The notes beneath the pieces were generated by a model. That model was not told the DNA's origin, did no database searches, and saw only the letters and a program-made list of their open reading frames with translations. A stretch of 39,552 bases of DNA from Bryobacteraceae bacterium. GTDB lineage: Bacteria; Acidobacteriota; Terriglobia; Bryobacterales; Bryobacteraceae. Location of the stretch: NCBI GenBank assembly GCA_019187195.1, contig JABAQT010000020.1, positions 83,799 through 123,350 of the forward strand. Direction: 5' to 3'. Below are positions 33,311 to 39,552 of this stretch, piece after piece. The position numbers were made by a program, and so were the translations under genes. How positions within the stretch are numbered: position 1 is the first letter of the stretch; each line of letters begins with the position of its first letter.

Positions 33311-34090
33311 GTGTTCCGCAGCCTGACATCTTTGTACGGTTACGCGCTCACCGCCGCCGGAGCCGAAATCGGAACCGTGCACAACTTCTTCTTCGACGAC
33401 CTCCGCTGGAACATCCGCTACCTCGTCGTCGAAACCGGAAGCTGGCTCCGCAGCCGTAAAGTCCTCATCGATCCCGTCGCCCTCGGGCGTCCTGACTTCG
33501 CCCACCGCTCCCTCCCCGTCAGTCTCACCCCCGATCAGGTCCGCAACAGCCCCGATGTCGATACCGAAAAACCCGTCTCCCGCCGCTTTCAGATCGCCCT
33601 CCATCAGCACTTCGGCTGGCCCCGCTATTGGATTCCCGAACCCGTCCTTGGCATGACCCCCGTCCCCGCCGGTCCCACCCCCGTCATCCCCATCAATGAC
33701 GAGGGCGACCCGCACCTTCGCTGCGCCCGTGAAATCACCGGCTACTCCGTTCGCGCCTCCACCGGTCCCGCCGGCGTCGTCACGGACTTCATCCTCGACG
33801 ACCGCAAGTGGGTCATCCGCCGCCTCGTCATCGCCCTCGATGACCGCCTCTCGCGCGGCCGCGAAGTCCTCGTCCGTCCCTCGGCCGTCGAATCCATTTC
33901 CTGGAAATCCGAACTCGTTGTCCTCGATCTCTCCCGCGACCGCCTCGCCCGTTGCTTTCAATACGATCCTGCCTTTCCTGTCAACCGGGTTCGTGAAATC
34001 CGCCGCTACGACTTCCACGGACGGCCCGCCGGACAAACTCCCTTCGCCCGGCCCCGTCTTCCCCAAACATCCAAGCGAAAGGAAGGTTAA
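33311..34090 (+). CDS. Double PRC-barrel domain protein
   Basis: 259 residues, GTG start preceded by GGGGGAGAG at good distance. Two PRC-barrel units. The first (about 1-70) reads LYGYALTAAGAEIGTVHNFF and FDDLRWNIRYLVVETGSWL, then RKVLIDPVAL. The second (about 135-205) reads ITGYSVRASTGPAGVVTDFI and LDDRKWVIRRLVIALDD, then REVLVRPSAV. Between and after them are linkers with basic and Pro-rich stretches. PRC barrels occur in photosynthetic H subunits, RimM and stress proteins, as protein- or RNA-binding platforms. This layout is common in soil bacteria as a general-stress protein. Followed 6 bp later by the LolA-like gene. Confidence 0.85.
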   Translation: MFRSLTSLYGYALTAAGAEIGTVHNFFFDDLRWNIRYLVVETGSWLRSRKVLIDPVALGRPDFAHRSLPVSLTPDQVRNSPDVDTEKPVSRRFQIALHQHFGWPRYWIPEPVLGMTPVPAGPTPVIPINDEGDPHLRCAREITGYSVRASTGPAGVVTDFILDDRKWVIRRLVIALDDRLSRGREVLVRPSAVESISWKSELVVLDLSRDRLARCFQYDPAFPVNRVREIRRYDFHGRPAGQTPFARPRLPQTSKRKEG

Positions 34091-34096
34091 CCGCTC

Positions 34097-34792
34097 ATGA
34101 ACTCTTTATCCATCTCCCCCCTGCTGGCCCTGCTGATGCTCCTCCCCGCCTCCGCCTTTCCTCAGGAAGCGCAGGACATCCTTGCCAAAGTCGCCGCCAA
34201 CTACCAGGCCATGAAGAATTTCCACTTCGAGGGCTCCACCACCTCCGAAACCAAGGCCAAGGGCGTCGATACCACCAGCGAAACCCACTTCGTTGTCGCC
34301 TACACCGAACCCGACAAGTTCCGCGTCGAACTTCGCTATCCCACCGCCGGAAACTGGATCCGTCTCTCCGACGGAAAAAATCTCTACGACTTCCGCACCA
34401 CCTCCAAGGACCGCAAGAAGGAAGACTACGACCCTTCCGATCTCCGTATCCTCAAAGGCTCTCCCATCAGCGCGTTCGAATTTATTGACCGCGTCAACAG
34501 CGCCAGACTCGCCGGCTCGGAATCCGTCACCGTCGACGGCAAGGATGTCGATTGCTACGTCATTGAAGCCGAGCGCTCGGGCCAGACCCTGCTGCCCGGC
34601 ATGAAGGCCCTTCCCACGCGCTATTGGGTGGATAAGGCGCGCCTCATCGTCCTCCGTCAGGTCAGCGGTTCCAGGTCGGAAGACTCCGCCTCCGTCAATT
34701 CCACCGAAAACACGCGCACCATCACCATCACGGCCGCCCACGTGAACGAGCCCGTTCCCGCGACACTCTTCGCGGTCAACCCCGGCAGGTGA
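34097..34792 (+). CDS. LolA-like / DUF2092 periplasmic protein
   Basis: 231 residues. Signal peptide MNSLSISPLLALLMLLPASA before FPQEAQ. The core reads ILAKVAANYQAMKNFHFEGS, EPDKFRVELRYPTAGNWIRL, SDGKNLYDFRTTSKDRKKED, VDCYVIEAER and RYWVDKARLIVLRQV, the strand order of the LolA/LolB-like lipid-carrier fold. It is distinct from the lolA at 11.6 kb and is probably a DUF2092 paralogue that binds lipids or lipoproteins. AAGGAAGG stands before the ATG. Same direction as the PRC-barrel gene, 6 bp away. Confidence 0.78.
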   Translation: MNSLSISPLLALLMLLPASAFPQEAQDILAKVAANYQAMKNFHFEGSTTSETKAKGVDTTSETHFVVAYTEPDKFRVELRYPTAGNWIRLSDGKNLYDFRTTSKDRKKEDYDPSDLRILKGSPISAFEFIDRVNSARLAGSESVTVDGKDVDCYVIEAERSGQTLLPGMKALPTRYWVDKARLIVLRQVSGSRSEDSASVNSTENTRTITITAAHVNEPVPATLFAVNPGR

Positions 34793-34841
34793 TTCATCCC
34801 GCCGTTTGCGATACCATATCCGCCATAACGTCGTAACGGGT

Positions 34842-36128
34842 ATGGTTCGTTGGGTGAAAACTCCGTATGCCGCCTTGGCGGCGATGGCGCTGCTCTGTGT
34901 CCTCGCCTACTGGCGCGCCCTCTCTCTCCCCTTCATCTCCGACGACTACCTCCAGATCCGTCTCGCCCGCGATTTCGGACCTGTCTCCGGATGGTCAGCC
35001 CTCGCCGCCGACGCTCTCTACCGCTGCCGCGCCACCTCCCTCGTCCTCACCTATTGGACCGAACGCGTCTTCGGCCCCGACCCTTTCGTCTTCAACTGCT
35101 CCAGTCTCCTTCTCCACATTCTCAATACCTGGCTCATCTTCGCCTTCGGCGTCTGGCGTCTCATCGGTTGGCGCGCCTCCGCCGCTGCCGCCTGCTTCTT
35201 CGCCGTCTACCACGGCCATCAGGAAGCCGTCATCTGGTACGCCGCGCTGCCGGAGCTTCTGGTCTTTTTCTTCGCCGCCTCCTCCTTTCTGCTCTTCCTC
35301 CTCTGGCTCCGCTCCGGAACCTCCCACTCCCTCTATCTCGCCTCCCTCGCCGCCTTCCTCCTCGCCCTTCTCTCCAAGGAATCCGCCATCGCCGTGTCCC
35401 CTCTACTTCTCCTCGCCCTCCTCGTCGAGCGGAAATCCCTCCGCCGCTTCTTGATCCCCCTGCTCCCCTTTGTCCTCCTCTCCATCGTCTACTTCGCCAT
35501 CTCCTTCGCCGCCCGCCGTCATCATCTCCACTACAACGACGGCACGTTCTCTCTCCACGCCCCCTTCTATTGGATCGAGTTCCGCAGCATCATCCGCCTC
35601 CTCTGGGTCTGTGGCTTTGCCGGCCTCGCCGCTCTCGCCCTCTGGCCCGCCTCCCGGTGGAACCCTCTCCTCAAAATCTCCGCCGCCTGGATCCTCTGCA
35701 CTCTCCTCCCCTACTGCTTCCTGACCTACATGCCCTTCGTCCCCAGCCGCCACACCTACCTCGCCAGCGCCGGCTTGAGCTTCCTCATCGCCGCCGCTTT
35801 CCTCACCTTCGCCGGCCGGTTCCCCCGCCCCGCCCTCGTCTGTTCCCTCGCCGCCCTCATCCTCATTTCCCACTGCGCCTACATCTGGACCAGGAAACAG
35901 CGCCAGTTCCTCGAGCGCGCCGCTCCCACCGAACTCCTCATCCGTTACGCCCGCCACGCGCCACGCGGCCCCATCCGCCTCCACTGCTTTCCCTACCACA
36001 TCTCCATCGCCCAATTGGCGCTCGACATCCGCCTCGGCCCCGGCTATCAAGCCGAACTGGTCAACCAGCACGCCTCCCTCGACCTCTGCCCCCTCGATCC
36101 GAAGCATCCTCCCGGCCTGTCCTTCTGA
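34842..36128 (+). CDS. Polytopic GT-C-like membrane glycosyltransferase (PMT/GT39-related)
   Basis: 428 residues from the ATG at 34842; a TTG at 34806 is the other option. About ten hydrophobic segments. The first periplasmic loop carries FISDDYLQIRLARDFG, the acidic pair typical of GT-C enzymes, and the next has VYHGHQEAVIWYAALPELLV. GT-C proteins use polyprenyl-phosphate sugars to glycosylate lipids or proteins on the outer face of the inner membrane. A GATACCAT element lies 25 nt upstream. It could alternatively be a wall-polymer flippase-like protein, as the sequence is divergent. It stands 131 bp before the two cytoplasmic glycosyltransferases. Confidence 0.65.
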   Translation: MVRWVKTPYAALAAMALLCVLAYWRALSLPFISDDYLQIRLARDFGPVSGWSALAADALYRCRATSLVLTYWTERVFGPDPFVFNCSSLLLHILNTWLIFAFGVWRLIGWRASAAAACFFAVYHGHQEAVIWYAALPELLVFFFAASSFLLFLLWLRSGTSHSLYLASLAAFLLALLSKESAIAVSPLLLLALLVERKSLRRFLIPLLPFVLLSIVYFAISFAARRHHLHYNDGTFSLHAPFYWIEFRSIIRLLWVCGFAGLAALALWPASRWNPLLKISAAWILCTLLPYCFLTYMPFVPSRHTYLASAGLSFLIAAAFLTFAGRFPRPALVCSLAALILISHCAYIWTRKQRQFLERAAPTELLIRYARHAPRGPIRLHCFPYHISIAQLALDIRLGPGYQAELVNQHASLDLCPLDPKHPPGLSF

Positions 36129-36259
36129 AACATCCGGTCATTGCACCAACAGACACGCCCGAAACCTCCTCCATACGGCCCTTTCTCCAGCCTCCTCCTG
36201 CCTTTTCGGGATGCCGCCCGCTACCCCCTTTCTCCACACTGGGAAACAAGGAGTTCCTC

Positions 36260-37489
36260 ATGGCTGACTTCTATCAAACGGGAATTATCACCGCCCTGCA
36301 CCGCCTCAGCCCCGGAGGCGTTGAACGCCTCGAACGTGAATTGGAGCGCTTCTCGAGCGTCCTCCCCATCGGGCTCGTTCTGCCAGCCCTCTACTCGGAA
36401 TTCAAGACTCCGGCCATGCGCCAGATCGTCAGCCAGCTCGCCCAGGTCCGCTATCTTAACCAGATCGTCGTCAGCCTCGGGCGCGCCACCGAGGAGCAGT
36501 ACCTCCACGCCCGCGAGTTCTTCGAAGATGTGCCCACCCCCGTCACCGTCCTCTGGAATGACAGCCCGCGCCTCCGCGAACTCTACACCCTCCTCGACTC
36601 GAGGGGCCTCTCCGCCGGACCCGACGGCAAGGGACGTTCCTGCTGGATGGCCTACGGCTATCTCCTTGCGCGCGGCCAGTGCGAGGTCATCGCCCTCCAC
36701 GATTGTGACATCGTCAACTACAACCGCGACCTCCTCGCCCGCCTCTGCTATCCCGTCGCCAACCCCAACCTCGGCATGGAATTCTGCAAGGGCTTCTACG
36801 CCCGCGTCAGCAACGTCATGCATGGCCGCGTCACCCGCCTCTTCGTCACTCCCCTCATCCGCGCCATGCAGAGCATCTCGCCCAACGTGCCCTTCCTTCA
36901 ATATCTCGACAGCTTCCGCTATCCTCTCGCCGGTGAGTTCGCCATGCGCCTCAACCTCGCGCGCGTCAACCGCATCCCCGGCGATTGGGGACTCGAGGTC
37001 GGCGTCCTCGCCGAGGTCCATCGCAACTGCTCCCCCAGCCGCACCTGCCAGGTCGACCTCGCCGACAACTACGAGCACAAACACCAGGATCTCTCCCCCG
37101 GCGACGCCTCCAAAGGTCTCCGCCGCATGAGCTGCGACGTCGCCAAGTCCCTCTTCCGCACTCTCGCCGGCGAAGGCGTCGTCCTCGGCCCCGATCACTT
37201 CCGCTCTCTCCAGGTCCGCTACGTCCGCCTGGCCGAAGACACCATCAACCGCTATTACGCCGACGCCATGCTCAACGGACTCGACTTCGACCGCCACGCC
37301 GAGGAGCTCGCCGTCGCCACCTTCGCCGTCAGCCTCCGCCAGGCCGCCGAGGAGTTCACCGCCGATCCTCTCGGTCTCCCCCTCATCCCCAACTGGAACC
37401 GCGTCATCGCCGCCTTCCCCGATTTCTTCTCCCGTCTCGAGGAAGCCGTCCGCCTCGACAGTCTCTCCGTGCCGGCGGAGGCGGCTTGA
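36260..37489 (+). CDS. GT81-like glycosyltransferase (glucosyl-3-phosphoglycerate synthase-like)
   Basis: 409 residues, ATG with AAGGAG 6 nt before it. GT-A fold in order: N-terminal strand SVLPIGLVLPALYSE, a PDGKGRSCWM loop (GKG about 123-125), the metal motif DCD at 148-150 (ALHDCDIVNY), then LGMEFCKGFYARVSN, YPLAGEFAMR, GDWGLEVGVLAE (about 241-252) and QVDLADNYEHKHQDLSP (metal His in 271-276). This order follows GpgS (GT81), which joins NDP-glucose to 3-phosphoglycerate. Compared with roughly 320-residue GpgS it has an extra C-terminal helical domain. Predicted product: a glucosyl- or mannosyl-glycerate phosphate, a compatible-solute precursor. No phosphatase is in view. It leads directly into the next gene, 7 bp away. 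Confidence 0.75.
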   Translation: MADFYQTGIITALHRLSPGGVERLERELERFSSVLPIGLVLPALYSEFKTPAMRQIVSQLAQVRYLNQIVVSLGRATEEQYLHAREFFEDVPTPVTVLWNDSPRLRELYTLLDSRGLSAGPDGKGRSCWMAYGYLLARGQCEVIALHDCDIVNYNRDLLARLCYPVANPNLGMEFCKGFYARVSNVMHGRVTRLFVTPLIRAMQSISPNVPFLQYLDSFRYPLAGEFAMRLNLARVNRIPGDWGLEVGVLAEVHRNCSPSRTCQVDLADNYEHKHQDLSPGDASKGLRRMSCDVAKSLFRTLAGEGVVLGPDHFRSLQVRYVRLAEDTINRYYADAMLNGLDFDRHAEELAVATFAVSLRQAAEEFTADPLGLPLIPNWNRVIAAFPDFFSRLEEAVRLDSLSVPAEAA

Positions 37490-37496
37490 CTGTCCC

Positions 37497-38837
37497 ATGC
37501 CAGGTGATCCCGCGAGCCTTCTCCCCGCCGAAGCCTTGAGCGCCGTCACCTCCATCCGCGGAGCCGACATCGTCATCGGCATCCCCAGCTACAACAACGC
37601 CCGCACCATCGGCCATGTCGTCTATGCCGCTCACGCCGGCCTCGCCAAGTACTTCCCCCAGTTCACCGGCGTCATCGTCAACTCCGATGGCGGCTCTCGC
37701 GACGAAACCCGCGACATCGTCCTCTCCTCCCGCTTCCCCGACGCCCATGTCCTCATGGTTTCCACCCCCCTCAAGCCCGTCCACCGCCTCTCCTTCCCCT
37801 ATCACGGCATCCCCGGAAAAGGCAGCGCCTTCCGCCTCATCTTTCAAATGGCCGAATCCCTCGGCGCCAAAGCCTGCGCCGTCGTCGATTCCGACCTTCG
37901 CTCCATCACCCCCGAATGGATCGAGCTCCTCATCCGCCCCGTCCTCCACAACGGCTACGACTTCGTCGCCCCCTACTACCACCGCCACAAATACGACGGC
38001 ACCATCACCAACAGCATCGTCTACCCCCTCACCCGCGCCCTCTATGGCCAGCGCGTCCGCCAGCCCATCGGCGGCGATTTCGGCGTCTCCCGTGACCTCG
38101 TCTCCCGCTACCTCTCGCGCCAGGATTGGGAGACCGATGTCGCCCGCTATGGCATCGACATCTGGATGACCACCATCGCCGTCGCCGAAGGCTTCCGCGT
38201 CTGCCAGAGCTTCCTCGGAGCCAAACTCCACGACGCCAAGGACCCCGGCGCCGATCTCAGCGCCATGCTTCATCAGGTCGTTGGCAGCGTCTTCGCCCTC
38301 ATGCAGGAATACTCCGGCGTCTGGAGCACCCGCTCCGGCAGCCACGATGTCGACCTCTTCGGCTTCCGCTACGACGTCGGCCTCGACCCCGTCGAAGTCA
38401 ACCTCGACCGCATGAAAAACGCCTTCCGCAACGGCTGCGAGCAGCTCAGCGAGATATGGGCCATCGCCCTCCAGCCCGATACTCTGGCGGCCATCCTTCA
38501 ACTCGGCCGCGTCTTCTCTTCTCCCTTCCACCTCGAGGATTCCCTCTGGGTGCGCGTCATCTTCGAGTTTGCCTCCGCCATCCAGCGCAAGCCCATCGAA
38601 CGCATGCACCTCCTCAAGTCCCTTACCCCCCTCTACCTCGCCCGCGTCGCCTCCTTCGTCGAGGAAACCCGCACCATGACCGCCTCCGAAGTCGAACAGC
38701 GCATCGAGGAACTCTGCCTCTCCTTCGAGGAAGGCAAACCGTATCTCACCGCCTTGTGGGCTGGCAAACCCCTGCCCCATCTCTCCCCGCGCGCGCCCCA
38801 ATCGGAGCCGCCGGGCTTGGAGGTTTCAAAATCATGA
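37497..38837 (+). CDS. GT-A glycosyltransferase resembling mannosylglycerate synthase (GT78/GT2-like)
   Basis: 446 residues, starting 7 bp after the previous stop. It contains IVIGIPSYNNARTIGHVVYA, NSDGGSRDET, the PGKG loop (106-109), the metal motif DSD at 131-133 (AVVDSDLRSITPEWI), RQPIGGDFGVSRDL (about 188-201), RYGIDIWMTTIAVAEGFRV (about 218) and GAKLHDAKDP with a His at 245. The same landmarks (PGKG, DADI..F.PDWI, QPLGGE, GIDT, KAH) mark mannosylglycerate synthase of Rhodothermus, which makes the osmolyte in one step. An all-helical tail follows. So it may act on the product of the previous enzyme, or give a second sugar-glycerate. Its TGA overlaps the next ATG. Confidence 0.75.
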   Translation: MPGDPASLLPAEALSAVTSIRGADIVIGIPSYNNARTIGHVVYAAHAGLAKYFPQFTGVIVNSDGGSRDETRDIVLSSRFPDAHVLMVSTPLKPVHRLSFPYHGIPGKGSAFRLIFQMAESLGAKACAVVDSDLRSITPEWIELLIRPVLHNGYDFVAPYYHRHKYDGTITNSIVYPLTRALYGQRVRQPIGGDFGVSRDLVSRYLSRQDWETDVARYGIDIWMTTIAVAEGFRVCQSFLGAKLHDAKDPGADLSAMLHQVVGSVFALMQEYSGVWSTRSGSHDVDLFGFRYDVGLDPVEVNLDRMKNAFRNGCEQLSEIWAIALQPDTLAAILQLGRVFSSPFHLEDSLWVRVIFEFASAIQRKPIERMHLLKSLTPLYLARVASFVEETRTMTASEVEQRIEELCLSFEEGKPYLTALWAGKPLPHLSPRAPQSEPPGLEVSKS

Positions 38838-39535
38838 TCCGTACATTGCAGGAAGTGTTCAACCGCGCCGTCGAGAATCTCTACTTCCAGGTCACCACCT
38901 ATCTCCCTCCCCTCCTTGTCGCCATCCTGATCCTCCTCGTCGCCTATGCCCTCGCCCGCTCCATCCGCTGGCTCCTCCTTCATGCATTCAAGGGCCTTGC
39001 CGCCGACCGCTTTCTCGAGGAAAGCGGCCTCTCCTCCCTGTTCGCCCGCGCCGGCCGCCTCCGCGCCGCCGCCCTTCTCGCCACATTCGTCTATTGGGCC
39101 ATCTTCGTCATCGCCGCGCTCACCGCCCTCAACGTCTTCGACACCAAGCTCACCTCCCAAATCGTCGAAGGCACCGTCTTCCTCTTCCCCAAACTCCTTA
39201 CCGCCGGAGCCATCCTCCTCGCCGGCGTCTGGCTCGGCCACTACTTCGGCCGCAGTGTCCTGCTTTGGGCCTGCAACGAAGAACTTCCCCGCCCGCGCCT
39301 GCTCGCCTCCCTCACCCGCACCGTCATCGTCTTCGTCGCCGTCGTCGTCGCCGCCGATGCCCTCAACTTCGCCCGCAACGTCTTTCTCGCCTCTTTCATC
39401 ATCCTCACCGGAGCCGCCGCCCTCGCCGCCAGCCTCGCCTTCGGCCTCGGCGGCCGCCGCGCCTTCGAAGACTACCTCGAACGCCGCTCCCACTCCCGCG
39501 CCGAAACCGGAAAATCCTTCTTCCAACACCTCTGA
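38834..39535 (+). CDS. Mechanosensitive-channel-like membrane protein without soluble MscS domain
   Basis: 233 residues. It starts at the ATG of an ATGA overlap with the glycosyltransferase; GGAGG lies about 10 nt upstream. Transmembrane segments: about 22-42 (TYLPPLLVAILILLVAYALA), 77-100 (AALLATFVYWAIFVIAALTA), 115-135 (FLFPKLLTAGAILLAGVWLG) and 155-195 (TVIVFVAVVVAADALNFARN and ILTGAAALAASLAFGLGGRR). The last segment, rich in Gly and Ala, resembles the MscS pore helix TM3. The protein ends soon after it (AFEDYLERRS), so the beta-domain and side-portal region of MscS are missing. It resembles the conserved TM-helix family often linked with MscS. Likely role: pressure release or sensing for the solute made by the neighbours. 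The gene is complete within the window. Confidence 0.75.
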   Translation: MIRTLQEVFNRAVENLYFQVTTYLPPLLVAILILLVAYALARSIRWLLLHAFKGLAADRFLEESGLSSLFARAGRLRAAALLATFVYWAIFVIAALTALNVFDTKLTSQIVEGTVFLFPKLLTAGAILLAGVWLGHYFGRSVLLWACNEELPRPRLLASLTRTVIVFVAVVVAADALNFARNVFLASFIILTGAAALAASLAFGLGGRRAFEDYLERRSHSRAETGKSFFQHL

Positions 39536-39552
39536 CTGCGGTCCGTCCCCAA

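Noticed and set aside
33110..34066. Upstream extension of the DksA-like frame across the PRC-barrel gene
   Set aside because: The extension is antisense to a well-supported gene, and the DksA family begins near MKAEQRDEF.
34850..36259. Long upstream extension of the GT81-like frame through the GT-C gene
   Set aside because: The translation is Arg/Pro/Leu-rich low complexity in a shifted frame of the real membrane protein. The AAGGAG-ATG at 36260 marks the real start.
37404..38801. 465-codon minus-strand frame opposite the GT78-like gene
   Set aside because: Acidic Gly/Ala-rich shadow of the coding strand with no start context.
1..39552. tRNA, rRNA, CRISPR or insertion sequence
   Set aside because: I looked in all gaps for cloverleaf ends with TTC-loop sequence, regularly spaced repeats, and transposase motifs with terminal inverted repeats, and found none that I could support.

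Overview
The window is a gene-dense, high-GC bacterial chromosome segment. It has no tRNA, rRNA, CRISPR array or intact insertion sequence that I can find. Several traits suggest an Acidobacteriota member of the Solibacter/Bryobacter type: enzymes of central metabolism carrying Tat signals (mannonate dehydratase, a SelA-like PLP enzyme), many secreted folding and protease factors, LolA-type periplasmic carriers, a PEGA-tailed Ser/Thr kinase, and the remnant of an ECF sigma factor of the expanded acidobacterial/planctomycete type. This placement is an inference from gene content, not a marker-gene result.

Layout. 1-2.4 kb is an accessory patch: an AbiEi-like antitoxin with a PD-(D/E)xK-like N-terminus, a broken nucleotidyltransferase toxin partner, and a shattered ECF sigma factor. 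2.4-12.2 kb is housekeeping: rarA, an SpoU-family rRNA methyltransferase, a membrane Ser/Thr kinase, a SIS-domain sugar-phosphate enzyme, a secreted cyclophilin divergent from a secreted 5'-nucleotidase, a CDP-alcohol phosphatidyltransferase with greA, and lolA. 12.3-16.2 kb is a 1295-residue secreted M36 metalloprotease with three C-terminal repeats. 16.2-19.5 kb, on the minus strand, holds a frameshifted D-cysteine desulfhydrase/ACC-deaminase-like gene, a parvulin foldase and an NCS2 purine permease. Divergent from these (19.5-23.0 kb) are gatB, a Tat-exported SelA-like enzyme and an M15-like peptidoglycan hydrolase.

23.0-25.2 kb (minus) is a TolC / DUF190 / lipoprotein operon. It is divergent from a NarX/NarL-type two-component system (25.4-27.3 kb), and a long dyad lies between them. 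Then follow a Tat-exported mannonate dehydratase, a cold-shock protein with a structured leader and terminator, a DUF1648/DUF5808 membrane protein, and a tightly overlapped trio (MGDG-synthase-like glycosyltransferase, aldo/keto reductase, divergent creatininase-family protein). A DksA/TraR zinc-finger protein is divergent from a double PRC-barrel protein and a LolA-like protein.

The right end (34.8-39.5 kb) is the most system-like part. A GT-C-like membrane protein precedes two different GT-A glycosyltransferases, resembling glucosyl-3-phosphoglycerate synthase (GT81) and mannosylglycerate synthase (GT78). The second overlaps, by ATGA, a four-helix membrane protein that resembles the transmembrane part of MscS channels but ends before a soluble MscS domain. 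I read this as a compatible-solute (glycosylglycerate) synthesis and osmotic-response module that probably continues past the window.

A recurring regulatory theme is a -10-like hexamer 5-7 nt upstream of the start codon, including two back-to-back divergent pairs. This suggests leaderless transcripts.
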